DNA of 64,000 bases from Rapana venosa (taxonomy: Eukaryota; Mollusca; Gastropoda; Neogastropoda; Muricidae), in NCBI GenBank assembly GCA_028751875.1, contig CM054135.1:7044642-7108641 (forward strand), given 5' to 3'. The notes under the pieces were generated by a model that was not told the origin of the DNA, searched no databases, and saw only the letters and a list, made by a program, of their open reading frames with translations. This document shows, piece after piece, positions 22,926 through 34,666 of the stretch. The number at the start of each line of letters is the position of its first letter. Position 1 is the stretch's first letter. The translations under genes were made by a program, and so were the position numbers.

Positions 22926-25650
22926 TTTCCAGGCTACCAAAAAACCAAAAACGTAAAAAAAAAACCCAAAACCCCCCGCCCATAATTAAAAGTCACAAAA
23001 CAACCACCCCCCAAACCACCCCCACCCCCACCACCAACCCCAAAAAAACAACAAAAAAACGCCGGTGGGGTTCCTGCAGCGAGGGGGAGGGGGAAAAAAA
23101 AAACCCCCAAAGCTGCGATGTCACCCTCTTTGAAAAAGAAAGGGAGGCTTTGGGGAAACAGCGCGGGGGGCTGCCCCAGTACGCACCCTTCTTTATGCCA
23201 CGAAACCCGTGAGTGATGGTCATGGGATGTTTTCAGTTTTTCTTGGAGAAAGGTAAGGATAAATTTTTTTTTTCCCCCCCCGTCCCGGGCCCCCAAAATC
23301 GTGCCTTGGGCAATTTTTGATGGGCTTTTTCCCTTTTTTTATGTCTTGAAATTTTCCTTTTTTTGGGGGGAAAGTTTTTCATGATTTTGGGGAAATTTCA
23401 GAAGGATAAAAATGGGAAAAAAATTCAAAATGGAAAAGGGCCCGAGAGAGAACCCAGAGAGCGGAGAGGGAAAGAGAGAGAGGGGAGGAATCAAATCAAA
23501 TTGTTTTATTTCGAGGATGAGAGGGAGAGGGGAAGGGGAGGAATCAAATCAAATAAATCAAAAATTTTTTTTTTTCAGGTTGGGGAGGCGAGAGAGGAAA
23601 AGAGTGAGACCGAGAAATGAGAGGGGAGGAGGAGATTTTTTGGAGAGAAAGAGAAAAAGGGGAGAGAGATGAGAGGAATGATGGCCGCAGAAATTTGAAT
23701 TTTAAAATATTGGTTAAGAATTTCTTCTCTCAAGACTGCGTTTTGATTAGGCGGGTGGGGGGAAAATTTAATTTTTTCAGATATTTAAAAAAAAAACCCC
23801 AAACAACCCAAACCCAAACCAAAAAAAAAAAAATTTTCCCGCCCTTGGGTTTTTTTGGGGTGCTAAATTGGGGAAGCTTTATTCACTTTTTCCTGGAGGT
23901 TCCGCAGCGATCATGTTTTAACTTGATCATTTCCCGGAACTGACAGCATCGTTTTTAAAACAATTTAATAAACAACACCGAATTTTCTGTTTGAGAAGCA
24001 AAAAATTTTTTTTTTTTTCCCCAAAATGGGTTTTTTTTTTTTAACTGAAAACCTTGCAACATATTTTTTTTTTTTAAAAAATTCGAATTTCCACTTTCAA
24101 TGAGGTGACGGAATGTGAAATTGAAATTTTTTGAAAGGGTGATTTTAAAAGCTTCTTTTCCGTTTTTTTTAATTTTTTTACTCGTTTTAGCAACAAAACC
24201 CAAAGCAACAGTTTCCATAATGACATCGTTTTTAACAGGGTTTTTTATTGATTTTTGATCAAGTCTGCTTACGGAATTTTTTTAAAAAAAAGTTTGTATT
24301 CGATTAATGTTTGTGAAGGGCCCGTTTTTTCGCAGGTAGCCTAATTAAAGTAATAACCCCTGTGCTTTTTGGGTTTTGGGAAATTTTTTTGACCTGTCAA
24401 TTTTGTTGTTGTTTTTCAGCAAATTTTTTGTAAATTTTTTTTGGTTTTCTGTATCCACAAGGGGCGTCATTATTTTATCAGAATTCAATGTTTGAAAAAT
24501 AACCGTTTATTTTTCCCCTATTTTATAAATAATGATTAATTTTAAAAATTGTACAGGTATGTAAGGGTATGTTTTTCTTAGGGAACCAGGGGTTTCCCGT
24601 AATAATTTAACGGTCTTGGCGGTGAACCCCTTTGGGCCATTTTTCTTTTTATGTGTTTCTCCCCGGGGATTATTAAGGGTAATTTTTTTTTTTTCCTTTC
24701 ACTTCGTCTATTTTCTTTTTGATAAGTAGATTTAAAGTTTCGTCTAATTTGAGTGGTGGTGCGCACGCACGCACGCAAGCCCCGCCGGGGCCCTCGGTGC
24801 CGTCTGTGTTGGGGGAAAGAGAAAGAGAGGGGGGCAATGACAAAAAATTTTTTTGTAATAAGCAGTGCCAATTTACAAGGGACCGTGGAAGGGGATGGGT
24901 ACAAAAGCTAAGGGCTATTTTGTAATTAATTTACACAGCCCCAAAAAGTCATTTGGGTTTGGGTTCCCTAAACATGGTTTAAAGGGGAAAATTTTAGATA
25001 CTTTTTTTATATAAGCTTTGGTTAAACCCTTACAAAAGGAACTGGTAAGAGGGGAAAATTTTCCCAAAACCCTTTTTTAAAAAATTTAAAAAACAAAATC
25101 GCACAACAAATGGTCTGCAACCCCAAAAAAAAACCCCCAAGGGGCCAAAAAGTTCTTCAATTTTTTCCTTTTTCCCCCTTTTTATGGCGTGTGCAATTTT
25201 CACCAAACTAACGTGATAGATTCGTGATCATCCGGTGGGATGTAGCTTTCAGTTCTCTCTTCCCCCTCTTTTCTCTCTCTCTCCCCTCCCCCCACCCCCC
25301 TCTTCTCTTTTCCCCCTCCCCCCCCCCCCTTTTTCTCTCTCTTTAAAAGGGGGGGCCTTTTTTAAATTGGGTTTTTTCCTCAGTGATAGAGGTTGTTTTA
25401 AATTTTTTTTTGTTAAATTTTTCCAAATTTTTTCCTTTTTTTACTGTGTTCTAATCTGTGTGTTTGGGGTACAAGATTTGAAGGGAAACATGCCATCTTT
25501 TTCAACTCGATTTTGGCAAAATTGGGGTTTTTTGCCGTCTTTCTTAATTTCATGGGAAGCGGGGTTGGAAAAAAAAGTGGGGCCCCATGCCTGTAAGACA
25601 ATTTAAAAAACAGGGAAACATGACAGGCGGGTGTAAAGGTAGGTTTCCCC
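22926..25650. other. Unassigned low-confidence stretch
   Basis: No gene is supported. A short duplication of ggaggaatcaaatcaaat occurs at 23484 and 23540, separated by GA-rich sequence. CT- and C-rich tracts lie at 25255-25345. Confidence 0.5.
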
Positions 25651-25659
25651 CCTCAACCC

Positions 25660-26379
25660 TTTTTTTTTGGGGGGGTTTTTTCTGCAATGTGGAGAAAGGG
25701 CAAGCGAAACCCCGGGCCCACACGATTTAAAGCCCCGCGCCAGACCTTGATGAGTGGGCCAGCCGAAGAGTCAGCAAATGGGGCAAGCCCCCAGCCACTA
25801 ACGACGCCTCCCAAACCAGCTTTCAGAAACGTCTCTTCAGGAATTTCTTTTCCATGTGAAGAGCTGAAAAAAGGAAGTGGGGGAAAAAGGGGGAAAGGAG
25901 ACATCATGGAGATCCCGGGAAATTTCTTTTACGCTTGCGGGGGAGATTCAGTCATCTGAGAGGGAATTTTGTGGCTGCTTACCGTAGGGAAAAAGAGATG
26001 CTGGAAAAAGGGAAAGCAGGGAAAACGGAAAAACAGTGACCTTGAAAGGGGGTTCAAAAGGAAAAACCCGATTTTTTTGGGGGGGTTTCGCCGAGAAATT
26101 GAAACGCCCCAGAATGTGCAGGGGGCTTTAATGGGGCTCAAAGTGGTTTCTCTGGGGGTGACTGGGGGGTTCCCCGTTCGCAAAAGTCCCCCGTCTGAAC
26201 CCAAGGGAAATCCAAACCCAACATCGCCTGCTGCACTTTCTTTAAGGAAAGGGGAAAAACTTGAAGGCAAGACACAAATGAAAGGGAGTGGACGTTTTTC
26301 CCGGGGAAGAGGACTTTTCCTTAGTGTAGGGACATCCCGGGAAAAAGTGTCCCCTCATGAAGAAAGGGCCCGGAGTTAA
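25660..26379 (+). other. Interrupted open frame of uncertain nature
   Basis: One plus-strand frame is open over about 240 codons, broken only by a TGA near 25957. It is rich in Gly, Lys, Pro and Ser and shows no domain I recognise. Base composition is more GC-rich than the surroundings. Since the consensus here is unreliable, this may be a damaged exon, a damaged repeat or chance. Confidence 0.2.
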
Positions 26380-26459
26380 AAGGGGAAACCCCGCCCCCTT
26401 TATCCACGACCTTTTCCTCATCGGTTGGGAAAAAAGTTCTATCTATTTATTTATTTTTT

Positions 26460-26600
26460 ATTTATACCACTTTAAAATCAAGAGATTTCTCTGCCCTGAA
26501 ATTTTGGGTGCTCTCCCCCGGGGAGAGAAAGTCGCCCAAGAGCAGCGCCACCCCCTTTTTTTTTTTTTTTCTTAGGTGAAAGGGGGGGTCCGAGGAACTT
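26460..26600 (-). repeat. SINE-D fragment
   Basis: On the plus strand it shows agatttctctgccctgaaat, then gggtgctctcccccggggag and agcagcgccacccccttttt, which match the 3' block of SINE-D at 1480-1560 in the same (minus) orientation. Confidence 0.65.
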
Positions 26601-27299
26601 TTTAGGGGGGTGGCCCGCCCCGTTTTGACACCCGTGTGCACGGAAAGAAAGTGGGGAAAAGGGCAAAAGGGACAGGGGGAAAATTGTTTATGGGACACTT
26701 TTGGGGTAGCCCTCCCCGAATGTAAACAGGGTTTTGTTGGGTCTCAGGGGTGGGAGGAAAAAGAAACAAAAACCCGGGGTTTTTAAATTTTTTAACACTG
26801 TTTCGAATGTTATCATCGGGTTGCTATTAGTTTCTGGGGTGTTTTTTATAAATATTGGGAAAAAGGAAAAAAAATAAATTTTAGAGGAAGAAGAAAAAAA
26901 ATGATTGTGTTTTTTTAACCATGTAAAATTGGGATGAAACAGGAGTTGCTGGAGAGGGGGACAAATTTGTTTGGGGGGTCGGCTCAAAAAGGAAAACTGT
27001 TTTTTCGGCCCCCGGGGGATTATGTTTTTCCAATGCTATGTTTAAAAGGGCAGGAAGAAAATGGAAACCCCGGGGTTTTGAGAAAATAACTTTAAAAAAA
27101 AATGGTTTTTGGGGGGCCTCTCAAAAAGGGGAAAATTTTGTTTTGAACCCGGAGAAGATTTTCCCGTGTTGCTTTTGTTTGATGGAAAGGAAAAAAACCC
27201 CGAGAACCCCGAGGATTGAAAAGGGAAAATCTGGTGGGGAAAGACGGATGCCCTGAAAAAGTTTTTGATGGTCTGGGTGAGACTAAGTTTGCTTTGCAA
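26601..27299. other. Unassigned low-confidence stretch
   Basis: No gene or repeat could be placed. It may be the 5' part of the LINE that follows. Confidence 0.4.
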
Positions 27300-30200
27300 T
27301 TTTCCCCATTGGAAAAATTTTAAAGGGGGTTTTCTCCAAATAAAAGCAAGGAAAGGATGTTAATTTATCTAAAATTTGAATTTTTTTTTTTGTTTTGTAG
27401 AAAAATTTGCGGCAGATTTGACTTGTTTTTACATTATCCCGGTAAATCTGTTTTCTATAAACCAGCCCTGAAGTTTACTTTAAAAAGGAAAAGGGTTTTT
27501 AAGGGGGCAAAAGGTTCTCTTAGAAATAAGTTTATTTCTTATGTTAAAGAAATTAAAAAGAAACCTTTGCCCCCATTCTTTTGTTTTGATTGATAAGAGT
27601 TTGCTTGGTTAACGCATGATATCTATAGTGGTTTTGCATATGTTTCCACCCGAGGGGTCACCTTTAAATTTGCTTATTTTTGAGGGAGGCCAAAATGGGG
27701 ATTTGTGAACTTAAGGGCTGTCTTTTTTTTGTTTCGCTGAGTCAAAAAGAGGGATATGTGATTTGGTTTCTGGTGATCTTAAAAGGCAGAATTTTTGGGA
27801 AATCTCCCGATATTTGTGTTGATGACGTTTTGTTTGAACACCATAAAACCCGGGCCCCTTTTATTTCCCCCGAACAGAAATTTTTTTAGTTTGATACAGT
27901 GCTTAATAATATGGCAAATGTTTTGCTTAATTTGGTAAAAGCTTTTGAACCCGTGTGTTCCCGAATTGGGAAAGTGTACAGGAAATTTTGGTTGGTCATT
28001 TACAAAATTTCGGAAAAAGGGGAAAAAGTGTTAAAAGTTTTTTTTTTTTTTGTTTATGGTTGGGTTAACTTTTTTCTTCATCTGCCGGCTAATAAATTTT
28101 TAGAAAAAAATTGGAATTGATTATTTACCCTTTGAATTTTATTTGAATTGTAACCCAAAAAGGGCAGACAGGGGGTTTGTTCCGGAAAATTTAATGAAAA
28201 AAGGTTTTTATTGAAAAAATCAAAGGAAAAAAGACTTTGTTAACCCCTAGTTGGCAGTCAGCTCTGATGAAACAGTAAAGGGTTTCTTTGGGAGGCTTGA
28301 GTTTAGTTGCCACAAATTTCAATGACGCTTTTTTTATGTTTTTTTTTGGTGCCTCAGAAAGCAGGTGACTGTTTGAAAAAATAAAATTTAACCCGGGCCA
28401 AAGGAAGCAATAGTAGGATGGTTTTGCAGAGATGCAAATTTGCAAGGGAAAAACTTTAAAAAAACTTTTAGAAAAATTTTTGGGCAAACAAGAATAAAGC
28501 GGGCAGCCATGCCTATTGTAATTTCTAGAGAGCGTATAAAAATTTGTTCCAAAAAAAAAGAAAAAAAAAACATAAAGATTTCCTTGTTTTTGAAAAATTG
28601 GGTTTCTTTTAAATTTAAACGAAGAGAATTTTGGGAAAAGTACACATTTATCCCTTTAAAAAAAAAATTTTTGTAGTGATTTAACCATTGTGATTGGTTA
28701 AAACCCTTTTCCCTATGTTGCTTGAGGTAGGGGGCAACAACAGAGACCCCCACCCCTGGTGGGACAAATAACACAGACTTTTTCTATACTGACAATTTAT
28801 GGGCACAGGTTTAGTCCAATTTAATTGTCCAAAATTTAAAAGATAAGGTACTATTTTGGGGTTAAAAAAGATTTAAAAAATGGGAAAAAATGGGGACCAG
28901 ATTAAAATATTGGGGGAAAAGTTTAAGTATTCTGGAATCGGTTGTTGGCTTTCTTGTAAGTTTTTTTTTAAAAATTATTTTACAAGGGCATATTTCCAGA
29001 AATGGGGGCATATTTTTTTTGTATTCCTTTATGTAAAAAAAGGGGAATAAATAACCCAGGTAATTTTGAGTTTTTAGCCCCAAGTTAAAGCAATGCAGTA
29101 AAATTATAGTACAATTTAAAACAAAAGTTGGGCTTTTAAGAAGGGTTTTAAAAAAAACATAATTTTAACAGGGTTAAAACCAAGCGGATTTTTTAAAAAA
29201 AGGTTTTCCACAGTTGACCACATTTTTTTGTTTGTTGGTTTTATACCAAAAAAAGGTTTTTGCTTGAATCGTTTAAACTAATTGGGGCTTTTATTGACTT
29301 CGAAAAAAACCTTTTATAATGGGGGAAAAAAAAATTTATTTGGGGGCCCCTTCTTAAGAAAATGGCATTAAAAAGGGAAGCTTTTTTAGTCTGTTCATAG
29401 GATGTATGTAAAAGTTAGGCTTTGTGTTAGTTTTCCCGGGGGAGATTTGGGGAAAAATTTCATTAATGTAATAGGGGTTTTGAAACAAGGAACGTTACCA
29501 GTTCAATTTTGTTTTCTCTTTTCATAAAAGGTTAGCACTAGATGTTATTAGAAAAGGGAAAAAATGGCCCCTATTTTTACGTATGTTTTTTTTTGAAATT
29601 TTTTTATTCTGTTGTTGTGATGACGGGGGCTTTTAATATCTGAAAACACCAAATTGGGTTTTTAAACCCCCTCAATTTTTTACAACAAGCCCCTCCTTAA
29701 ATTTCATTTTAAAAAGTAAAACATGAATAAAAGTAAACATGTTGTTTTGAAAAGGGGGGTATTTAGCTGCAAAGGGAAAAAATTGGGTTTTCAAGGATCT
29801 GTCATGCCGTTGTCAAAAGCATACAAAAAACTTGGGAATTTATTTTAAACCCGGCTAAGTTTTGCTTTGGAAAGTTATGATCTGTTTGTAGAGAAAACGT
29901 GCCTGATGTGATTTAACCCAAAAAATTTTAAGGTTAAAAAAAAAACTCATTTTAAGACTTTTTGAAATTATTTGATTTCTTTAAAATTTTTTGGGTTTTC
30001 AGAGTTTTGGGGGGGGTTTGATAATTCTGGTTTCATTGTGAAAGGTTTCATTTATTTTATTGAAAAAATATTTGGGGGAAATTGCGCACTCTTAAAGATT
30101 AGTGAGGGAAACAAGTAGAAAATCCCCTTTTTTATTTTCAGTGTTTAAAAAGTATTTAAAATTGGTTAAAGTTGGGCAAGAATGCAGGGGTTTAGATTAC

Positions 30201-30803
30201 CCTATTTTAAAACATATAGAAAAACTACTAGATTTGGATGCTCGAGGCAAAGCTAACTGGGTTACAAATATTCGTTGTAAATTGTATATGTATGGATTTG
30301 GCTATGTGTGGATGAATCAGGGAGTGGACGGGGTAAATGAGTTTCTTTCAGCCTTCAAAGAGAGAATGGTTTTATGTAGATGGCATGAATGGAACTCTCA
30401 TCTCAATGATAGTGAGAGATTTGATATTTATAGAACGTTTTGTACTTTGCCTGACGAAAAAACTTATCTATTGAACATTGCTAGACATTTCAAGCATGTA
30501 ATGGCACGGTTTGGAATGGGCATATCTGAAATTACAATACATAGTTACAGATACAAACGGCACTTTGAAGCTGATCTCATATGCCCAGTATGCAAACAGG
30601 AGATTGAAAACGAAGTTCATTTTGTCATGCGCTGCCCAATTTTCAAAGAACTGCGAGAACAGTACATACCACTAAAGTTTTATAAATTCCCAAGTCAGTT
30701 TCCATTAGCATTAATTATGGCCTCAAAGCATGAACAAACAAACAGAAATTTGTCAATTTACTTATACAAGGCATTTAAATTGCGTTCAATATTGTTGTCT
30801 TAA
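27300..30803 (+). pseudogene. LINE (CR1/L2-like), endonuclease to C-terminus
   Basis: Pieces in LINE order can be read on the plus strand: an endonuclease-like block with SPDICV near 27807, an RT motif A-like block IGAFIDFEK near 29280-29305, a GVLKQG block near 29472-29490, and a clean C-terminal segment at 30102-30803. That last 233-codon frame has a zinc-knuckle C-x2-C-x8-H-x4-C at residues 161-178 (CPVCK...HFVMRC) and ends at 30803. Its apparent start at 30102 only marks where good sequence begins; the real ORF extends upstream. Zinc-knuckle tails of this kind are usual in CR1/L2-type LINEs. The upstream 2.8 kb is broken by many frameshifts that look like consensus errors. Confidence 0.75.
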
Positions 30804-30948
30804 ATCTTCAATTATTTCTATTGTTTTGTGATTGTTTTCATATGTAACTTTAATGCTATTGTGTGTTTGTTGTATACCCCCTATCATGAAAGGCAATGGC
30901 TATACATGATTAAATTATCCGAATCGAATCTCTCTCTTTCACGCTCTC

Positions 30949-30986
30949 CCACACACACACACACACCACACACACACACACAAAAC

Positions 30987-31018
<32 letters not shown>

Positions 31019-31310
31019 ACACACCGCGCGCGCGCGCGCGCGCACGCACCACACCCCATACACACACGCGCACGCCACACACACGCACACAAACGCGCGC
31101 CGGACAAAACATACACACAAAAAACTTCATACACATATACACATTAAAAAAAACACTGTCACACACACACAAACCCACCACCAAAACACACACACACACA
31201 CACCACACAAACACACAAAACACAACACACACACACACACACACGCATGCACACACAAACACACACACACGCACGCACACACGCGCACACACAAACACAC
31301 ACACACATTA
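30949..31310. repeat. (CA)n microsatellite with CG steps
   Basis: A CA array of about 360 bp includes a (CG)n run at 31025-31043. It forms the 3' end of the unassigned minus-strand frame next to it. Confidence 0.95.
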
Positions 31311-32309
31311 TCCAAGCAAGAATCGAACAGCGTCCACTATTACATGCAAAGTCCAGTTCTGATACATCTTTTAGTCTCTCCCGATCAGCAGGGGACCACA
31401 GCGTCAGCTTCTGATAGACAAAACCTTCATCATGGGTCATCAGCCTGATGCTCTTCTTCACAAACCAAAACAAATCCGGAGGTGTGTCAGCAACAGCAGT
31501 CCATTCAAAACGAAAAACAAGATCGTCAGTTTCACAAACCAACCTATCTGGATGCCGTTTACTAGTACACACGTGAGGAAAATCTTGGTTCCTACGTATG
31601 TCCCTCAGCTTCCTCTGCAAGGATCTATCAGTCAGTTTAGCCACATAGTCCTTGATAATGTCGGCACTAGTTCCAACTGCCTGAACTTTCGCCAGAGGAT
31701 CGTCACAGTCCGAGGATTCCGTCGTAAACACAGGGGCAAGGTCAATGTCACGTTGCGGGTCAGCATGCTTTTCCTTCTCCCTCTCAATGGCAGCACTTGG
31801 TGAATGCCGGATTTCACGTGCGCATTCTTGGGACAGTGTGTTGTTGGCAGAAGGGGGTGTGTCAGTGTGTGACACAGCACAGCTTGAAGGAGGTGTGGGC
31901 CCAAATAAACATGGTGAATGTTTGTCTGGCATCGTATTCTTGCTTGCCCCCATTTCTTCTTGCCTCTGTGCTGTCTTTCTTCTCTCCTCTGTCCTTCGCC
32001 TGTCTCTATCAGTGCAACTGGGAGGCTTCCTGCGGTAGCTGTGGGAGATGACAGGGGTGTGCTGTTGCGCCATGTTGCTGTTGTTGGCTGGGCTGGCTTT
32101 CAGTCGTAGCACGACGGCTGTATTGTCGCCACTCCCAGTGACTTTCCAGGAAGTGAGGTGCTGTTCTTGGAGCAGCTCATCCAAAGTCGCTTCCAACGCT
32201 GTTGGCAGACCCACAACGGGCATGGTGTTGGGTGAAATTGACTTTTTTTTGACAAATTAATGAGCAGCAAAATTTCTTCCTGCTTATCTTCAAGGGAGAT
32301 CACTCCAGC
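31310..32309 (-). CDS. Unassigned open frame, possible exon
   Basis: From an ATG at 32223 the minus strand stays open for about 305 codons of complex sequence before entering the CA array, where the frame continues as Val-Cys repeats to a stop at 31159. Visible features are an N-terminal block with SWKVTGSGDNTAVVLRL (residues about 25-41), a basic YRRKPPS block followed by an Arg-rich stretch (residues about 63-90), a Ser/Pro-rich middle, and a mixed C-terminal part with FRFEW and FWFVKK. Upstream, another frame open from 32309 can be joined to this one only with a one-base change in an eight-A run at 32251-32258; it begins at a gcggag that directly follows a CT tract, which would fit a splice acceptor. 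I do not recognise the family. It could be an exon of a host gene or part of a retroelement protein. Confidence 0.4.
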
Positions 32310-32315
32310 CTCCGC

Positions 32316-32326
32316 GAGAGAGAGAG

Positions 32327-32362
<36 letters not shown>
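32316..32362. repeat. (GA)n microsatellite
   Basis: A GA array that on the minus strand is a CT tract directly upstream of the possible exon. Confidence 0.95.
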
Positions 32363-32363
<1 letters not shown>

Positions 32364-32400
32364 CTTTGAAATATTTAATTGTACATCGGCCTTAGGCCAC

Positions 32401-33004
32401 AATACATCAAAGGGGAGTCAGGAAAGGAGCACACTGAAAAAGAACAGGGATTTCACAAACACAACTTCATACAGAATTTGAATCAGATAAACATTTGCAC
32501 GCCTATGTACCTACACATCTTCTCCAGTCAGCAACTGAGGGGTTTGTTTCCTTTGGTATCCATGTACACTTAGTCATTCCATTACGACCACCAGGAATCA
32601 ATATAGCTAATGAGAGGAGACATCATGAGAATAATGATCATGTGACATAAATCTAACTTACTGTTAACAGTCTAAGTTGTCAAAGCGATCTTTTATAAAA
32701 ATGAATGGCTAATAATCCTGCAGTGACGTTGAGTACATTAAACAGACTGACCATTCATTTTAGCATTACAACATCCTACCTGATTTAAAAATAGTCAGCA
32801 AAACATTAGATAACATAGATTCTCCTTTCAAATCTTAAGTGATTACAGTTGTCGTTGATAAACGTTGGTAACAGAAAACCATTACTGGATATTACGTCTC
32901 ATTTACAGTGAGCAGTTATTTTACAGCAACACTTCTAGCTTTTAAAAACAGGGAAATATAGCAAAAACATCCAAATGACCGAACTACAATATCATCTTTG
33001 TCCT
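32401..33004. other. Unique stretch, no gene recognised
   Basis: Good-quality AT-rich sequence without recognisable coding blocks. It may include the 3' untranslated part of the minus-strand LINE described at 33738-37065. Confidence 0.55.
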
Positions 33005-33016
33005 AAACACATATAT

Positions 33017-33725
33017 CTCTCTTCTCTCTCTTCAAGTGTCCGGTCTGGTCCTGCAGACATCGAGGATCATGGCTCTCCATTCTTCTCTGTTCTCGGTCCC
33101 TCTCATGAGATCATTGTTGGTGCCCTCTTTATTCGTTGCGAATTTGTTTAAGCTGTCTGTGAATTTTGTGCTGTTGTATTCCTCTGCTCTTGTTTCCACA
33201 CATTTTGCCACTCCATAACAGTTTCTCTAGTCCGTCAGCCCTGATTATATGGCCGAAAAATTTGAGCTGTCTTTCTCTGATGGTGTTGAGAAGGGATCTC
33301 TTGTACCCAGCCATTTCCATTACTTCTGCATTAGTTTTTCTTTTTGTCCATGAGATTTTCATGATTCTCCGGATGAACCCATTTCCACTGCTTCTAGTCG
33401 CTGTTCTGTGTCCTTGGCTAGGGTCCAGCACTCACATCCGTACAGAAGAATGGACCATACGTAGGCTCTAAAACATGGATCTTTGTCTTGAGGCTTATCT
33501 TACTGTTGGTAAAAATGCATTTCATGTTGTTAAAAGTTGCCTTAGATTGACCGATTCTCTTCTTGATTTCTGTGTCACACTTGCTGTCCGGGGTGTTAGT
33601 ACAACCAAGGTATTTAAAGGTGTTTACTTGTCTGATTCTCTCTCCTTTACAGGCTATGTTGCATTGTGGTATAACAGCTTTTTTCGAGATCACCTAGCAT
33701 TCTGTCTTCTTTGCATTGAGCTGTA
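33017..33725 (-). mobile_element. 5'-truncated LINE with 12-bp target duplication
   Basis: The minus strand encodes the distal part of a LINE RT: VISKKAVIPQCN near 33690, VNTFKYLGC near 33620-33595, a TKIHVLE block, then FIRRIMKISWTKRKTNAEVM near 33375-33315 and RQLKFFGHIIRADGLEKL near 33270-33220. The copy begins abruptly in the RT thumb, which is typical 5' truncation. It is bounded by aaacacatatat at 33005-33016 and again at 33726-33737, a 12-bp target-site duplication, with a GA-rich 3' tail at 33017-33040. The frame is broken at one or two places, such as near 33440. The FFGHI...RADGLEKL tail is common in L2/Jockey-related LINEs of invertebrates. Confidence 0.9.
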
Positions 33726-33737
33726 AAACACATATAT

Positions 33738-34486
33738 AGATAAACTATATCTCTGAGTGACATGTTTGGCTCTGAGCAGCACATTTAAAGGAAGAGTAAC
33801 AAGATCATCATTAAGGAATTTTTTCTTAGATCTTAATATACACTGCACATTTACACAAAATGTTGTTCATTGTCAATCTGATTTTTGCAAAATGGGCAGT
33901 TTTTGTCACGAACCGATTCACTATACCGATATATTTTGTTATTTAGAGGGAGAAAATTAAATCTTATTTGTGTAATTGCAGCACGAAAGCAAAACACATC
34001 AACATCCAGAATGTATTGTTCTTTTCCAAAAATGGCCTTAAATCATCGATAAGGCTGGTATCTGTCACGAGCTCTAATAGTGCCTGTCTATTCTTGAATG
34101 TACATATCGACAAGCCTCTGTTTGAATCGTAGCTAAGAAAAGTTTTACATCTCCAACATCTTGTTGAAGCCAAACAATGTTAAAGCCAGTTGAGCATAAA
34201 ACTTCTACTTTTGAACCCCAACATTGCTTACCACAGTTTTCTAATTATAATAACATGCATAAGCTTTTCGAGGTAAACGTTCACTATTCATTACTAACAG
34301 TTTACACCAATATTTGACACAGGCTACATAGGAATTCACATATAATGGATATCTGCCAAGGTCTCCATATACCATTCTGTTAGGGGTCTTAATTGGAACA
34401 CCCAGAAACCTTTTACAAGCCATCATATGGACTTTTTTTCTATATATTCCAATCTGTTTAATCCCCATATTTCAGCGGCATAAGCA

Positions 34487-34488
<2 letters not shown>
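33738..34488 (-). pseudogene. CR1-like LINE, part 3 (C-terminal)
   Basis: This is the most 3' segment of a minus-strand LINE. It reads NVAYAAEIWGLNRLEYIEKK, VHMMACKRFLGVPIKTPNRM, VYGDLGRYPLYV and then, near 34170-33970, a block with RQALLELVTD. The frame is broken in a poly-A run near 34435 and again near 34200. The segment follows SINE-C at its 5' side, and its first codons continue the host frame interrupted there. Confidence 0.85.
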
Positions 34489-34525
<37 letters not shown>

Positions 34526-34576
34526 TATGGAATTTATATAGCGCTGAATCTTGTAAAGCAACAAATCAAAGCGCTC
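34489..34576 (-). repeat. SINE-C (short AT-tailed element) inserted in the LINE
   Basis: On the minus strand it reads gagcgctttgatttgttgct, tacaagattcagcgctatat and a (ATT)n tail. It matches 59591-59661 almost base for base over the core. It splits the LINE coding sequence between a Thr-Ala-Asn codon run and the next Asn-Val-Ala, with only AAT shared at the two junctions. Confidence 0.88.
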
Positions 34577-34654
34577 ATTGGCTGTATCTTTACATAAAAA
34601 ATTGAAGAACGTGTTTGGTGTCATTTCTTTATACTTTTGAAAAACCTTGTTCAA
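34577..34654 (-). pseudogene. CR1-like LINE, part 2
   Basis: A short piece of the minus-strand LINE lies between two insertions. It encodes LNKVFQKYKEMTPNTFFNFL and a few more residues. It is linked to part 1 through the duplicated target that encodes AVLQ and to part 3 across SINE-C. Confidence 0.85.
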
Positions 34655-34666
34655 CTGTAATACTGC

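Noticed and set aside
22310..22985. Lys-rich and Phe-rich frames of more than 200 codons
   Set aside because: They translate a GAAA array on its two strands.
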